Source of the DNA: Secundilactobacillus yichangensis
Lineage (GTDB): Bacteria > Bacillota > Bacilli > Lactobacillales > Lactobacillaceae
DNA: 39,448 bases
Assembly (NCBI RefSeq): GCF_016861565.1
Contig: NZ_BOLK01000016.1
Coordinates: 1-39,448 of the forward strand
Direction: 5' to 3'
A model generated the notes under the pieces. The model searched no databases, was not told the origin of the DNA, and was given only the letters and a program-made list of their open reading frames with translations. The position numbers and the translations under genes were made by a program. Shown piece after piece: positions 1 to 9,645 of the stretch. Positions within the stretch are counted from its first letter, which is position 1. Every line of letters begins with the position of its first letter.

Positions 1-80
1 CTCGGTGAAATTCCAGATTCCACCAATTGAATACACGCTAGTTTTTCTGCCAGCGTGTATCTGGATCCTTTCTTTCCCAT
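1..80 (-). CDS. Transposase N-terminus, IS3-family OrfA-like (cut by window edge)
   Basis: The reverse strand opens with ATG at 80-78 and stays open to the window edge (26 codons). The peptide begins MGKKGSRYTLAEKLACIQ and continues LVESGISP. This basic start followed by a helix of the type YTLAEKLACIQLVESG resembles the first helix of the helix-turn-helix in IS3/IS150-type OrfA proteins. Only the N-terminus is visible, so the family is an inference. A good ribosome site (GAGGGAG, 7 nt before ATG) lies inside the hairpin at 88-140. The gene is in the same direction as recQ and directly downstream of it, so recQ read-through would run into it. Confidence 0.5.
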   Translation of the reverse strand, partial: MGKKGSRYTLAEKLACIQLVESGISP

Positions 81-87
81 ACAAAAA

Positions 88-140
88 CTCCCTCTATAGT
101 ACACAAGCTTTAATTATTTGCTTGTCTACTATAGAGGGAG
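88..140 (-). promoter_or_regulatory. Perfect hairpin enclosing the transposase ribosome site
   Basis: CTCCCTCTATAGTA at 88-101 is the exact reverse complement of 127-140. After one C/C mismatch, ACAAGC (103-108) pairs with GCTTGT (120-125), leaving an 11-nt AT loop. Read on the minus strand, the 3' arm holds GAGGGAG, the ribosome site of the transposase. The fold should hide this site in transcripts that enter from recQ. Such foldback sequestration is known for insertion sequences such as IS10 and IS50. It could instead mark an IS terminal inverted repeat; I cannot locate the exact IS end. Confidence 0.6.
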
Positions 141-189
141 TATAGCCGGCATCCGCTGATGTCAGTCCTTTTTGTGTCGTTATTTTTCA

Positions 190-1965
190 TTAATTTGCTT
201 CTGTTTGAGGGATGTTGTCACTGGCAAGCTGCAATTCTTTAAGAAACGCTTCGCCGTATTTAGCTAATTTACTTTCACCAACACCGCTAACCGTCAGCAT
301 TTCTTCTTCGTTTTGCGGCATCACTGCACACATATCACGCAATGTTTTATCCGAAAAGATCACGAATGGCGGCACGCCCTGCTTCTTAGCAAATTCACGA
401 CGAATTGCCCGCAAACGTTCAAAGAGATCATCATTTTGCGGCAGTACGTGGGTCGCCTGAACCGCAACCTTTCGATAAACCTTCTCTTTTCCCTGCAAAA
501 CTGCCACGCCAAGGTCGCTTACTCGCAGTACTGGGTATTGGCCGCCTTCAGCCAATAGATAGCCTGAAGCCGTCAAAAAATCGATCAGCTCCGCCACGGA
601 TTTTTGCGATGAACCCTTCATAATTCCGTATGTCGTCAGCTCATCAAAGTGAAACTCCTTGATTCGAGCCACGCTGGAACCGGTCAGCACCTGGGCAACC
701 AGGATCTTCCCAAAGCGCTCATTCATCCGTTTAACGCAGGACAGCACCTTTTGCGTATCCACTGTAATATCTTGCTGTTCGCGGTCATCTAAACAGTTGG
801 AGCACTGACCGCAATCCGTGCCCTCTTCACCGAAGTAGTTCAGAATAAAGCGTTGCAGGCACTCTTGCGTATTAGCGTACTGCGTCATGTCCTGCAGCTT
901 TTCGTATTCACGTTTCTTACCGGCATCGTCACGCTCCGATTGATCGATCAAAAAGTGTTGAATTGAAACGTCCGACTGCCGGAACAAGAGGATTGCTTCG
1001 CTTGGCAAGCCATCCCGTCCCGCACGACCAGCTTCCTGATAATAGGATTCAAGGCTGCCGGGTACCTGAGCGTGAATCACAAACCTCACGTTACTTTTGT
1101 CAATGCCCATTCCAAAGGCATTCGTGGCCACCATGACTGGGACCCGATCGTAAAGAAAGTCCTCCTGATTCTTACGGCGAACATCCTTAGATAACCCGCC
1201 GTGATACATAGCAGCGTCAATGTGTTTTTTATTAAGTAACTTAGTCAGCCGTTCAACCTCTTTACGAGTGCTAGCATAAACGATACCGGACTGACCGGGG
1301 TTCTGTTTGAGATAATCGACCAAATACTTATCGTTATCCTGATGCTTAATGACTTTAAAGGCTAAATTAGGACGAGAAAAACCGGTCTTAACCTCTTCCG
1401 GGAGGCCTAATCGCTGCTGAATATCCTTTGCCACAATGGGTGTTGCAGTAGCCGTTAAAGCAATGATTGTTGGTTGGCTGGGCAATTGCTGAATGGTTTG
1501 CGCCAGATTGAGGTAACTAGGCCGAAAATCGTGGCCCCACTGAGAAATACAGTGTGCTTCATCAATGGCCACTAAATCAATGGGCAGTTCAGCCAAGCGG
1601 TTGAGATAACCCGAATCAAGTCGTTCCGGTGAAACGTACAGCAATTTAACCTCACCGTTAGCTGCGTCGTTAAACCGCTGATTAATCTCCTCATAATCCA
1701 GTGAAGAATTAATAAAAGTCGCCGCAATCCCGTTTTCGTTAAGCGCGTCAACCTGGTCTTTCATTAGTGAAATCAGCGGTGAAACAACCAGCGTAACCCC
1801 GTCCAACATCAGTGCAGGGATCTGGTAGCAAAGTGATTTACCGCCGCCAGTAGGCATAATGGCCAGCACGTTTTGATGATTCAAGACGTCGTTGATCGCC
1901 TCTTCTTGCCCGGTTCGAAAGCTATCGTAACCGAACTGGGATTTTAATATGGTTTGCGGCTTCAT
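190..1965 (-). CDS. recQ: ATP-dependent DNA helicase RecQ
   Basis: A 591-residue 3'-5' superfamily 2 helicase of normal RecQ length, acting in recombination and fork repair. Visible in order: Q-motif glutamine region FRTGQ (about 16-20), Walker A MPTGGGKSLCYQ (37-48), DEAH box in IDEAHCISQWGHDFRPS (134-150), motif VI YYQEAGRAGRDG, a zinc-binding module with four cysteines (ECLQRF to CGQCSNC), a winged-helix region, and a C-terminal HRDC domain. Start ATG at 1965 has AAGGGGA about 8 nt upstream. It is monocistronic and minus-strand, with no clear terminator after the stop; transcription would run into the hairpin at 88-140. A helicase of the same family with a different RQC/HRDC arrangement is unlikely. 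Confidence 0.96.
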   Translation of the reverse strand: MKPQTILKSQFGYDSFRTGQEEAINDVLNHQNVLAIMPTGGGKSLCYQIPALMLDGVTLVVSPLISLMKDQVDALNENGIAATFINSSLDYEEINQRFNDAANGEVKLLYVSPERLDSGYLNRLAELPIDLVAIDEAHCISQWGHDFRPSYLNLAQTIQQLPSQPTIIALTATATPIVAKDIQQRLGLPEEVKTGFSRPNLAFKVIKHQDNDKYLVDYLKQNPGQSGIVYASTRKEVERLTKLLNKKHIDAAMYHGGLSKDVRRKNQEDFLYDRVPVMVATNAFGMGIDKSNVRFVIHAQVPGSLESYYQEAGRAGRDGLPSEAILLFRQSDVSIQHFLIDQSERDDAGKKREYEKLQDMTQYANTQECLQRFILNYFGEEGTDCGQCSNCLDDREQQDITVDTQKVLSCVKRMNERFGKILVAQVLTGSSVARIKEFHFDELTTYGIMKGSSQKSVAELIDFLTASGYLLAEGGQYPVLRVSDLGVAVLQGKEKVYRKVAVQATHVLPQNDDLFERLRAIRREFAKKQGVPPFVIFSDKTLRDMCAVMPQNEEEMLTVSGVGESKLAKYGEAFLKELQLASDNIPQTEAN

Positions 1966-2063
1966 GAATTTCAGTCCCCTTCAAAATAATCTTCTTCCAG
2001 TTTAACAGAATACTGGTCCTAATGTTAATTACGGCAGTCACGTAAACAAACTTTAATACCAAA

Positions 2064-2102
2064 CAAAAAACCGCTAGGCCTGCATGTAACAGGACCTAAC
2101 GG
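2064..2102 (-). terminator. Rho-independent terminator of the lysine operon
   Basis: On the minus strand, CCGTTAGGTCCTG pairs with CAGGCCTAGCGG (one bulged T, one wobble) around a short loop, followed by TTTTTTG. It lies 40 nt after the asd stop codon. Confidence 0.85.
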
Positions 2103-2141
2103 TGAACAGTTAAACAAATTGCTTAACTGGTTTGGAGGACT

Positions 2142-3233
2142 TTATTTAGCTGTAAGATAACCCTGCGCCTTTAACAATTCAGCACATTCAACGGCACCGC
2201 CGGCAGCTCCACGGGCAGTGTTATGGGATAAACCGACAAACTTCCAGTCGAAGATCTTATCTTCACGCAGCCGACCAATGGAAACTCCCATTCCGTGCTC
2301 GTAGTTCACATCCAGGCGAACCTGCGGGCGGTCATCTTCAGTCATGTAGCGAATAAACTGTTTAGGCGCACTTGGCAGCCCTAACCGTTGCGGTTCGCCG
2401 CTGTAGCTTTCCAGTGCATCGATCAAATCCTGTTTTGTTGGATTCTGACGGAAGTTAACGAAGGCTGCAGCAGTATGACCGTAAAGAACCGGAATCCTGA
2501 TACATTGTGACGTGATCACCGTATCGTCAGCTGGTACGATGGCCTTTTTTTCGTCATCAACGTGGCCCCAAATTTTCAGCGGCTCGCCTTCCGACTTAGC
2601 TTCTTCACCAGCAATGTACGGAATCACGTTGCCTTCCATTTCGGGCCAGTCCTTGAAAGTTTTGCCGGCACCGGAAATGGCTTGATAAGTCGTAGCAATC
2701 ACTTGAGTGGGTTCAAATTGACGCCAAGCTGACAGCGCTGGCGTGTAACTTTGAATCGAACAGTTAGGCTTAACTGCGATAAAACCGCGAGTAGTCCCTA
2801 AGCGTTCCCTTTGATACTTGATCACATCAGTATGATCCGGGTTCACTTCCGGGATCACCATTGGAACATCCGGTGTCCAACGGTGTGCGCTATTATTTGA
2901 AACGACTGGGGTCTCCGCCTTAGCATAGGCTTCTTCCAGCTTACGAGTGTCAGCCTTATCCAACTTAATGGCGCTAAAGATGAAATCAACTTGCGATGCA
3001 ATCTCATCTACTTTAGCTGCGTCGTGAAGGACCATTCCTTTAACTTGTTCAGGGATGTCGCCTTCCATCTTCCAGCGGCCCTTAACTGCTTCAGCATACG
3101 TCTTGCCAGCACTATGTGCACTTGCGGCAACTAACGCAATTTCAAACCAGGGATGATCAGCTAAAATCTTAATAAATCGCTGACCAACCATACCCGTTGC
3201 ACCAATAATTCCTACTCGTAGTTTCTCACTCAT
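2142..3233 (-). CDS. asd: Aspartate-semialdehyde dehydrogenase, archaeal/fungal-type
   Basis: Reduces aspartyl phosphate to aspartate semialdehyde with NADPH, the second step of the lysine pathway. The start is the ATG at 3233 (MSEKLRVGIIGATGMVGQRF), 8 nt after GAGGG; an in-frame extension of 12 residues upstream has no ribosome site. Length is 363 residues. The NADP loop GATGMVGQ lies at about 10-17 and the catalytic cysteine in KPNCSIQSY. The phrases GATGMVGQRF, HPWFE, SAGKTY and the CSIQSY active site match the archaeal/fungal Asd branch (TIGR00978-like), not the usual bacterial GATGAVG/NPNCST branch. It is the last gene of the lysA-to-asd operon, 88 nt after patA. Confidence 0.93.
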   Translation of the reverse strand: MSEKLRVGIIGATGMVGQRFIKILADHPWFEIALVAASAHSAGKTYAEAVKGRWKMEGDIPEQVKGMVLHDAAKVDEIASQVDFIFSAIKLDKADTRKLEEAYAKAETPVVSNNSAHRWTPDVPMVIPEVNPDHTDVIKYQRERLGTTRGFIAVKPNCSIQSYTPALSAWRQFEPTQVIATTYQAISGAGKTFKDWPEMEGNVIPYIAGEEAKSEGEPLKIWGHVDDEKKAIVPADDTVITSQCIRIPVLYGHTAAAFVNFRQNPTKQDLIDALESYSGEPQRLGLPSAPKQFIRYMTEDDRPQVRLDVNYEHGMGVSIGRLREDKIFDWKFVGLSHNTARGAAGGAVECAELLKAQGYLTAK

Positions 3234-3321
3234 CAGATATCCCTCGTTTTCATAACACATAGATTTCAAATTAGTTTTTAATAATTAGCATTAAACTTTA
3301 TTTTGCACAATTAGTCAAGCG

Positions 3322-4506
3322 CTAAGCCTTACTGGCTAAAAAATGCTTCATCCGTTTCATTGCTTCAGTCAAATCCTCATCCGAGGCAGCGTAAGAGAAG
3401 CGGATATAGCCTTCCCCACCGGCACCAAAGGCACTGCCGGGAACACCGCCGACTTTGCTCTGTTCAGCCAGATCATAAGCAAACTTAACATCGTCTTTGC
3501 CATAGCTGGCAGGGATTTTAACAAAGGCGTAGAACGCACCAGATGGTGTGGCCATTGACAGACCCATTTCATCCATCGCAGCTTGCACGAAATCACGACG
3601 CTTCTGATAGACTTCACACATCTTCACTGGGTCTTGAAGCCCATTATGCAACGCTTCAGCAGCCGCGGCCTGCGCTGGGTTTGATGGTGATGTCACCATA
3701 AAGGCGTGCATCTTGGTGGCATTAGCAATCAGTTCTTTTGGTCCTGCCATGTAGCCCATTCGGTAGCCGGTCATGGCGTGTGACTTGGAAAGACCATTTA
3801 TTAGAATCGTCCGCTCTGGAATAACGTTCGCGATTGAGTAATGTTTAACCCCGTAAGTTAGCTCACTGTAAATTTCATCAGCGATCACAAATAAATGATG
3901 ATCAGAGATTACCTTAGCCAAGCCCTCAATCGTTGACTGCGGATACTCAACACCCGTTGGGTTACCCGGGTAGTTCAGCAAAACAGCTTTAACTGAGTCG
4001 CCCTCTTCGTCCAGAACTTTTTCCAGTCGTTCAGGTGTCAAAATAAAGTCACTGTTTGACGTATCCACCTGAACGGTAGTTGCGCCAGCGATGGTCACAA
4101 GTGGAAAGTACAACGCAAAAGCTGGCGTTGGAATAACCACCTTATCACCAGGATTCAAAATGGTGAATAAGGCCGCACAGATGGCTTCAGTAGCACCTAC
4201 TGTGGCAATAATTTCAGTTTTCGGGTCGTAATCTAACCCCTGACTTTCCATCAGGTAATGGTGAATACCCTCACGTAAATAAAGGGTTCCCTTTTGAGGT
4301 GAATAGTGGGAATCATTATCTTGAATGCTTTTGATGGCAGCGTTTTTAACGTGTTCTGGGACGTTCATATCAGGTTCTCCTAAGGTCAACTGAATGATCC
4401 CCGGAATCGTTGAAAACTTTTGGGCAACTTCCCGGATACCGGAAGGACCCACTTGATTCAATCGTTGATTGACCTGCTGGATTAAATCACTGGCTAATTG
4501 AGGCAT
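3322..4506 (-). CDS. patA: N-acetyl-LL-diaminopimelate aminotransferase (PatA type)
   Basis: A 394-residue fold-type I PLP aminotransferase. The PLP lysine is K241 in GLSKSHAMTGYRMGY, NYPGNPTG (about 178-185) contacts the cofactor, DEIYSELTYG lies at about 210-219, and IRFSYA is near the C-terminus. Its place between dapB and asd in a pathway that uses N-acetylated intermediates (dapH, dapL) indicates that it makes N-acetyl-LL-2,6-diaminopimelate from the keto acid. Ribosome site GGAGTG lies before ATG 4506. It is a clear paralogue of the aminotransferase at 32187-33356, so specificity here is inferred from context. The lone alternative, a broad aspartate/aromatic aminotransferase, is less likely. 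Confidence 0.9.
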   Translation of the reverse strand: MPQLASDLIQQVNQRLNQVGPSGIREVAQKFSTIPGIIQLTLGEPDMNVPEHVKNAAIKSIQDNDSHYSPQKGTLYLREGIHHYLMESQGLDYDPKTEIIATVGATEAICAALFTILNPGDKVVIPTPAFALYFPLVTIAGATTVQVDTSNSDFILTPERLEKVLDEEGDSVKAVLLNYPGNPTGVEYPQSTIEGLAKVISDHHLFVIADEIYSELTYGVKHYSIANVIPERTILINGLSKSHAMTGYRMGYMAGPKELIANATKMHAFMVTSPSNPAQAAAAEALHNGLQDPVKMCEVYQKRRDFVQAAMDEMGLSMATPSGAFYAFVKIPASYGKDDVKFAYDLAEQSKVGGVPGSAFGAGGEGYIRFSYAASDEDLTEAMKRMKHFLASKA

Positions 4507-4561
4507 ATTGTCACTCCATTTTTAGTTAAAATTAATAATCAATAATAAAATTATAAATCAA

Positions 4562-5341
4562 TTAAAGCACATTTTCGAGGCCAACCACTAATTCCTTTAA
4601 ATTTTGGACGTGATCCATAGCCACTTTGACCCCACCCATAAACGACTGACGGTCAAATGAATCTTGGCGAATGGTTAAAGCTTCACCGGGGCCGCCAAAC
4701 AAAACTTGTTCATGAGCGACGTAACCTGGCAAGCGCACCGCGTGAATGTGAATCCCGTGGTAGTCACCGCCACGGACGCCTGACAAACTCTCAGTTTCAT
4801 CAGGATTTCCCTGTTCATGTTCCGGTCGCACTTCGTCTATCAGCTTAGCTGTACTTAGCGCCGTTCCAGAAGGCGCATCCGCCTTGTTGTCATGGTGCAT
4901 CTCAATAATTTCCACGTCTGGGAAGTATTTAGCAGCTTCCTTGGCAAACTTCATTAATAACACGGCTGACATACCGAAGTTGGGCGCAATCAAGCCACCA
5001 AGCTGTTTAGCAGCAGCTAAATCCTGCAGTTCCTTCTCTTGTTCATCGGTTAAACCGGTGGTTCCAATTACGGGATGAATGTCGTGTTCAATTGCAAACT
5101 TGGTGTTGGCGTATACCGCGCTTGGCAGCGTAAAGTCGATCCAGATGTCAGCATCGGTTTGAATCTCGTTCAAGTCGCCATAAATGGTGACCCCGGCTGG
5201 CAAATCATAATCTTTAGGATCTTTAGAAGTAATTCCCGCAGCAAAGCCGGCAACTAATTCGTAGCCATCGCTTTCCTGAACTAACCGAACCGCTTTTTGA
5301 CCCATTGCACCGGTAAAACCGGCAACTAATACTTTTGTCAT
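4562..5341 (-). CDS. dapB: 4-hydroxy-tetrahydrodipicolinate reductase
   Basis: A 259-residue NAD(P)H-dependent reductase that converts hydroxytetrahydrodipicolinate to tetrahydrodipicolinate in the cytoplasm. The nucleotide loop GFTGAMGQ is at residues 8-15. The family signature [15 protein letters not shown] holds the catalytic histidine pair (149-150) and lysine K153. Ribosome site AAGGAG lies 8 nt before ATG. It is 17 nt downstream of dapA, so transcription is certainly shared. Confidence 0.96.
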   Translation of the reverse strand: MTKVLVAGFTGAMGQKAVRLVQESDGYELVAGFAAGITSKDPKDYDLPAGVTIYGDLNEIQTDADIWIDFTLPSAVYANTKFAIEHDIHPVIGTTGLTDEQEKELQDLAAAKQLGGLIAPNFGMSAVLLMKFAKEAAKYFPDVEIIEMHHDNKADAPSGTALSTAKLIDEVRPEHEQGNPDETESLSGVRGGDYHGIHIHAVRLPGYVAHEQVLFGGPGEALTIRQDSFDRQSFMGGVKVAMDHVQNLKELVVGLENVL

Positions 5342-5358
5342 TTTAAAAACTCCTTGTT

Positions 5359-6267
5359 CTACTTCACTAATTCATCTGACAGCGCGTCTTCATCCATGCC
5401 CAAGGCAAGGGCTAATTGACGGGATTCTTCGTCGTTTAGCGATTGAATTGGTAACCGGCAGTCACCAACACCGTAGCCTTGAGCGTTTAACACAGCTTTA
5501 ACGGGTGATGGTGATGGAAACATGAACAGCGCTGCCATCTTTGGTGTTAACTGACGCTTCAAACCGCCAGCCTTAGTCAAATCACCGGCGTAAAGCGCAT
5601 CGTACATCGCCCGGATCTGCTCACCATAAATGTGTGAGGCAACGGAAATGACACCCGCTCCGCCAACAACCCGAGCGGATAGTGCCTGAGCATCTTCACC
5701 GCTGTAGACATAGAAGTCATCTGGGGTATGCTCAACCAAGAATTCGATGTCATCAATTGATGTGCACTGCTTAACACCAACGATGTTAGGGTTCTTGGAT
5801 AAAGTAACCACCGTATCATTAGCCATGGTAACACCAGTCCGGCCAGGAATATTATAGATGATGATTGGCTTTTCAGCAGCGTCTGCCACCGCCGTAAAGT
5901 GGGCAATCATACCACGCTGGCTGGGCTTGTTGTAATACGGGACAACAACTAATTCGTAGTCAACACCCTGAATTTCACTGACTTCCTTAGTAAGGGCTGC
6001 CGTTTCACGGGTGTTATTACTGCCAGTACCGGCAATCACCGGTACGCGGCCACCAATAATTTGACCAAAACGGGTGTACAACTCAATTTTTTCATCGTGG
6101 GTCAGCGTTGGGGTTTCACCGGTAGTTCCACCGATAACAAAGCCCTTGCTGCCGGTATCAATCAAGTGGTTGGTTAATTTCTCCAAAGCGTCATAATTAA
6201 TGTGATCGTTTTCGTCAAACGGTGTGATGATTGCGGTCATTAAGTCTGCGTTTTCTAATGTTGTCAT
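5359..6267 (-). CDS. dapA: 4-hydroxy-tetrahydrodipicolinate synthase
   Basis: A 302-residue class I aldolase that condenses pyruvate with aspartate semialdehyde, the committed step to diaminopimelate and lysine. GGTTGE (46-51) carries the catalytic threonine pair, Y138 is in IYNIPGRTG, and the Schiff-base lysine K166 is in VGVKQC. Ribosome site AAAGGAGA lies before ATG 6267. It sits between the deacetylase (40 nt upstream) and dapB (17 nt downstream). Confidence 0.97.
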   Translation of the reverse strand: MTTLENADLMTAIITPFDENDHINYDALEKLTNHLIDTGSKGFVIGGTTGETPTLTHDEKIELYTRFGQIIGGRVPVIAGTGSNNTRETAALTKEVSEIQGVDYELVVVPYYNKPSQRGMIAHFTAVADAAEKPIIIYNIPGRTGVTMANDTVVTLSKNPNIVGVKQCTSIDDIEFLVEHTPDDFYVYSGEDAQALSARVVGGAGVISVASHIYGEQIRAMYDALYAGDLTKAGGLKRQLTPKMAALFMFPSPSPVKAVLNAQGYGVGDCRLPIQSLNDEESRQLALALGMDEDALSDELVK

Positions 6268-6307
6268 GATACGTCTCCTTTATATTGAGTGAATCAATTA
6301 CAGTTCA

Positions 6308-7459
6308 TTATTCAGCCATTCTGGCAGTCATAAAACCGGTAATGGCACTGATACCCGCCTCAATGGACGACTCCTTGGGGTTCAGCGTTGCTGAGTGAAG
6401 CTGTGAATCATCTTCGACCCCCAGCCAGAACATCGTCCCCGGAATCTTTGAGAGCAAGTAACCGAAGTCCTCGCCCGTCATAGCAGGTTCGGTTTCAACA
6501 AAGTTTACGTCAGGATTATCTTTCATATAGTTAATGAAGCGTTTGGTTAATTCCGGATTGTTTTCCACCGGTAAATAACCGCCCTGATTCAAGCCAACAG
6601 TGACTTTAGCGTTAAAGCTCCGGGCAATCCCTTCACCGACATCTTGAAGGCGCTGATCAATTCGTTTAATCATCACTTGCGTCAAGCCGCGAATCGTTCC
6701 CTCAATGTGGGCATGGCCAGCAATCACGTTACGAATCGTGCCGGCTTCCAGTTTACCTAAGGTGATCACGCCGCCTTCAATGGGGTCGATGCTGCGGGAA
6801 ATGATGGTTTGCACCTGGTTGATCAACGCTGCTGCAGCCACCACCATGTCGTTAGCGTCTTGAGGATAAGCCGCGTGGCCGCCCTTACCCTCAAGGTCAA
6901 TGTTGACCTCAGTGGTACCGGCAAACAACGTGCCCATTCGGCAGCCGATAGCCCCGGCTGGTAAATCAGGATTATCGTGCAGCCCGTAAAATTCATCAGG
7001 CTGCCATTGCCCCTTGAAGACCCCTAGCTCATACGCAAGCTTACCGCCGTTTTCGCTTTCTTCAGCTGGCTGAAAGAAGAACACCATGTTATCCGTTGGC
7101 TGATGTTCAGCGAAATAGCTCAGCACGCCTAACGCAACGGTCATGTGAATATCGTGTCCGCAGGCGTGCATCACACCAGGATGCTCAGAAGCAAATGGTA
7201 ATCCGGTTTCTTCAGTAACGGGTAACGCATCAATATCAGTCCGGTAACCAACTGTGCGTTTGGGCGAACTGCCTTCAACTCGTACAAGTAAACCCGTTGG
7301 TAAATCCGGAATCTTTTTGACTTGCAAGTGCGTTTGGTTAAATCCCGCAATTACTTTTTCCAGGTAAGCTGACGTCTGCACTTCTTTTAAAGCCAATTCC
7401 GGAATCTGGTGCAAGTGTCTGCGAATTTTGATCAATTCTTGTTCCGTTAGCACTGCCAT
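6308..7459 (-). CDS. dapL: N-acetyldiaminopimelate deacetylase (M20 family)
   Basis: A 383-residue M20D metallo-amidohydrolase. MHACGHDIHMT (97-107) supplies metal and cysteine ligands, PAEESENGG holds the catalytic glutamate, GGHAAYP is in the lid domain, and MTGEDFGY is a C-terminal ligand motif. The family includes hippurate and amino-acid hydrolases; the position 4 nt after dapH and the rest of the acetylase-branch pathway make N-acetyl-LL-diaminopimelate the likely substrate. The symbol follows Bacillus subtilis usage for the deacetylase. The ribosome site (AAGAAAG) is weak and overlaps the end of dapH, suggesting translational coupling. Confidence 0.92.
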   Translation of the reverse strand: MAVLTEQELIKIRRHLHQIPELALKEVQTSAYLEKVIAGFNQTHLQVKKIPDLPTGLLVRVEGSSPKRTVGYRTDIDALPVTEETGLPFASEHPGVMHACGHDIHMTVALGVLSYFAEHQPTDNMVFFFQPAEESENGGKLAYELGVFKGQWQPDEFYGLHDNPDLPAGAIGCRMGTLFAGTTEVNIDLEGKGGHAAYPQDANDMVVAAAALINQVQTIISRSIDPIEGGVITLGKLEAGTIRNVIAGHAHIEGTIRGLTQVMIKRIDQRLQDVGEGIARSFNAKVTVGLNQGGYLPVENNPELTKRFINYMKDNPDVNFVETEPAMTGEDFGYLLSKIPGTMFWLGVEDDSQLHSATLNPKESSIEAGISAITGFMTARMAE

Positions 7460-7463
7460 CTGA

Positions 7464-8174
7464 TCACAACTTTCTTAAATCGTCTTCAAGGCCGGTCTTT
7501 GATTCAGTCTTTTGGTCGACGTTTTTAATGAACCGTGCTGGTACACCAGCAACCATGGTATGCGGTGCCACGTCCTTAGTGACTACCGCGCCGGCGGCAA
7601 CCACGGCACCTTCACCAACGTGAACACCTTCGATGACCACGGCATTGGCGCCAATCAGCACGTTATCGTCAACCCGAACTGGTTCGGCGGAAGCGGGTTC
7701 AACCACGCCTGCCAATACGGTTCCGGCACCGATGTGTGAGTGCTTACCCACGATGGCACGGCCACCAAGGACAGCTCCCATATCAATCATGGTATCATCA
7801 CCGATTTCAGCGCCGATATTAATCGTGGCGCCCATCATAATAACAGCGTTGTTGCCAATTAATACTTGATCGCGAATGATGGCACCTGGTTCGATTCGCG
7901 CATTGACTTCTTTCATATCTAATAGCGGTACAGCTGAATTACGAGTTTGGTTCTCAACTTCAGTATCGGTAATTTCTGCTTGGTGCTGATCAAGAAAAGC
8001 TTTAACATCCGACCAATCGCCGAACAGTACACCAGTCTTTGTTTCAATAAAGGCTTTGATACTGTCTGGAACCTTTAAATCTGCTAAATCACCCTTAATG
8101 TAAACCTTAACTGGTGTCTTTTTGGGTGCATTGCCAATGTAATCAATAATTTCCTGTGCGTCTAATTTTGCCAT
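7464..8174 (-). CDS. dapH: Tetrahydrodipicolinate N-acetyltransferase
   Basis: A 236-residue left-handed beta-helix acyltransferase that acetylates tetrahydrodipicolinate. The N-terminal third ([20 protein letters not shown] onwards) is the DapH N-terminal domain. From about residue 90 hexapeptide repeats follow ([20 protein letters not shown], then [17 protein letters not shown] and onwards). The length and N-terminal domain fit the acetylase DapH rather than the longer succinylase DapD. Ribosome site GAGG lies before ATG 8174. Confidence 0.95.
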   Translation of the reverse strand: MAKLDAQEIIDYIGNAPKKTPVKVYIKGDLADLKVPDSIKAFIETKTGVLFGDWSDVKAFLDQHQAEITDTEVENQTRNSAVPLLDMKEVNARIEPGAIIRDQVLIGNNAVIMMGATINIGAEIGDDTMIDMGAVLGGRAIVGKHSHIGAGTVLAGVVEPASAEPVRVDDNVLIGANAVVIEGVHVGEGAVVAAGAVVTKDVAPHTMVAGVPARFIKNVDQKTESKTGLEDDLRKL

Positions 8175-8223
8175 GTGATAACCTCATCTCTCTAAGAATT
8201 AAATATAATAGGTAGTTTTTTAT

Positions 8224-9540
8224 TTAAAATGATTTTGGTAGTGGCTGATCTAACCGTGTCAGATCAGCATAGGTTTCTCGTTTAACCACCAACGCTGATT
8301 GCCCGTTTTCAACGAAGACCACTGCTGGTCTTGGGTTTCGGTTGTAGTTGGATGCCATGGAATAGCCGTAAGCCCCGGTATCTAAAATAGCGAGTACGTC
8401 ACCGGGCTGGCTGGCTGGCAGTGGCTGCTTATCGATCAAAATATCGCCGGATTCGCAATACTTACCGGCAATGTGGACCGTTTCCGTCGGTACCGCAGTT
8501 GGCTGGTCGACAAGAACTGCTTCATATTCAGCTTGATAAAGTGCTGGCCGAATATTATCGCCCATCCCGCCGTCCACCGTAACGTACGATGTCAATCCAG
8601 GAACGTCTTTGCGGGAACCAATGGTGTAAAGGTTATAACCGGCTGGCCCTGCAATGGAACGGCCAGGTTCGATCCAAACCGCTGGCATATCAAGATCTTG
8701 ATCCGCTGCGCTTTGCTTAATGGTCTTGACGATGGCATCAACGAAGTCTTCAGGTGCTAATGGATGATCTTCCTTGGTATAACGAATCCCGAAGCCGCCG
8801 CCCACGTTGATAACCTCTGGTTGATATTGATACTGATTATGCCAGTTAGCAGCAATTTCAACTAACTTCTTAGCTGCCATCTGGAAACCGTTCAGTTCAA
8901 AAATTTGGGAGCCGATGTGTGCGTGGATACCCAACATGTTCATGCGGTCGTTTGCCAGCACTTCTTGGAGGGCTTCATCCGCTTGCCCAGTCTTCAAATC
9001 GAAGCCGAACTTACTATCTTCTTGCCCGGTAGAAATATACTCGTGGGTATGAGCTGAAATACCTGGGGTAATTCTCAGCATAACCGCTGAACTGGCATCT
9101 TGCTCCTTCAGTACTGAATCCAATAACTCAATTTCATGGAAGTTATCTAGCACAATAACACCAACGTGGTGCTTAACGGCCATTTCCAGTTCATCACGGG
9201 ATTTATTGTTGCCGTGAAAACTAACCCGTGCCATTGGGAAATCAGCCTGAATAGCTGTAGATAACTCACCGCCGGAAACCACATCGATGTGTCCTTGTTC
9301 CTGGTCGATTACTTGGAACATCGCCACCGTGGCAAAGGCTTTGCTGGCATAACTGACTGCGTAATCTACGTCGTTTGATTCAAAAACTGATTTGAACCGC
9401 CGAATCTGGTCACGAATTTTAGAAACATCGTACACTGCCAGTGGTGTTTGGTATTTCGCCGCTAACTCATCCGCGTCGACTCCGCCAATGGTTAAATGTC
9501 CTGCTTCGTTAATCTGTTCGTTCGTCAATTGCTCGCTCAT
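8224..9540 (-). CDS. lysA: Diaminopimelate decarboxylase
   Basis: The last enzyme of lysine synthesis decarboxylates meso-diaminopimelate using PLP. The start is ATG 9540 (MSEQLTNEQI), 6 nt after GGAGGG; the in-frame extension upstream runs through the attenuator tail and has no ribosome site. Length is 438 residues. The PLP lysine K67 is in YASKAFA, followed by HAHIGSQI, GGGFGIRY, EPGRS and the substrate-binding CESGD. It is the first gene of the seven-gene operon, directly under the lysine riboswitch, with 49 nt before dapH. Confidence 0.97.
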   Translation of the reverse strand: MSEQLTNEQINEAGHLTIGGVDADELAAKYQTPLAVYDVSKIRDQIRRFKSVFESNDVDYAVSYASKAFATVAMFQVIDQEQGHIDVVSGGELSTAIQADFPMARVSFHGNNKSRDELEMAVKHHVGVIVLDNFHEIELLDSVLKEQDASSAVMLRITPGISAHTHEYISTGQEDSKFGFDLKTGQADEALQEVLANDRMNMLGIHAHIGSQIFELNGFQMAAKKLVEIAANWHNQYQYQPEVINVGGGFGIRYTKEDHPLAPEDFVDAIVKTIKQSAADQDLDMPAVWIEPGRSIAGPAGYNLYTIGSRKDVPGLTSYVTVDGGMGDNIRPALYQAEYEAVLVDQPTAVPTETVHIAGKYCESGDILIDKQPLPASQPGDVLAILDTGAYGYSMASNYNRNPRPAVVFVENGQSALVVKRETYADLTRLDQPLPKSF

Positions 9541-9574
9541 GTTTTGCCCTCCGGTGTGATTAATAGATTGTACG

Positions 9575-9610
9575 AAAAAGGTCCTTTTGTTTACGCTAAA
9601 CAAAAGGACC
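9575..9610 (-). terminator. Attenuator terminator of the lysine riboswitch
   Basis: A perfect 14-bp stem (9580-9593 with 9597-9610) with a 3-nt loop, followed on the minus strand by TTTTTCG. It lies between the aptamer and the lysA ribosome site, as expected for lysine-induced premature termination. Confidence 0.92.
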
Positions 9611-9645
9611 CCATGTTTAATGACTCATTCAGTATGGACTCATTT

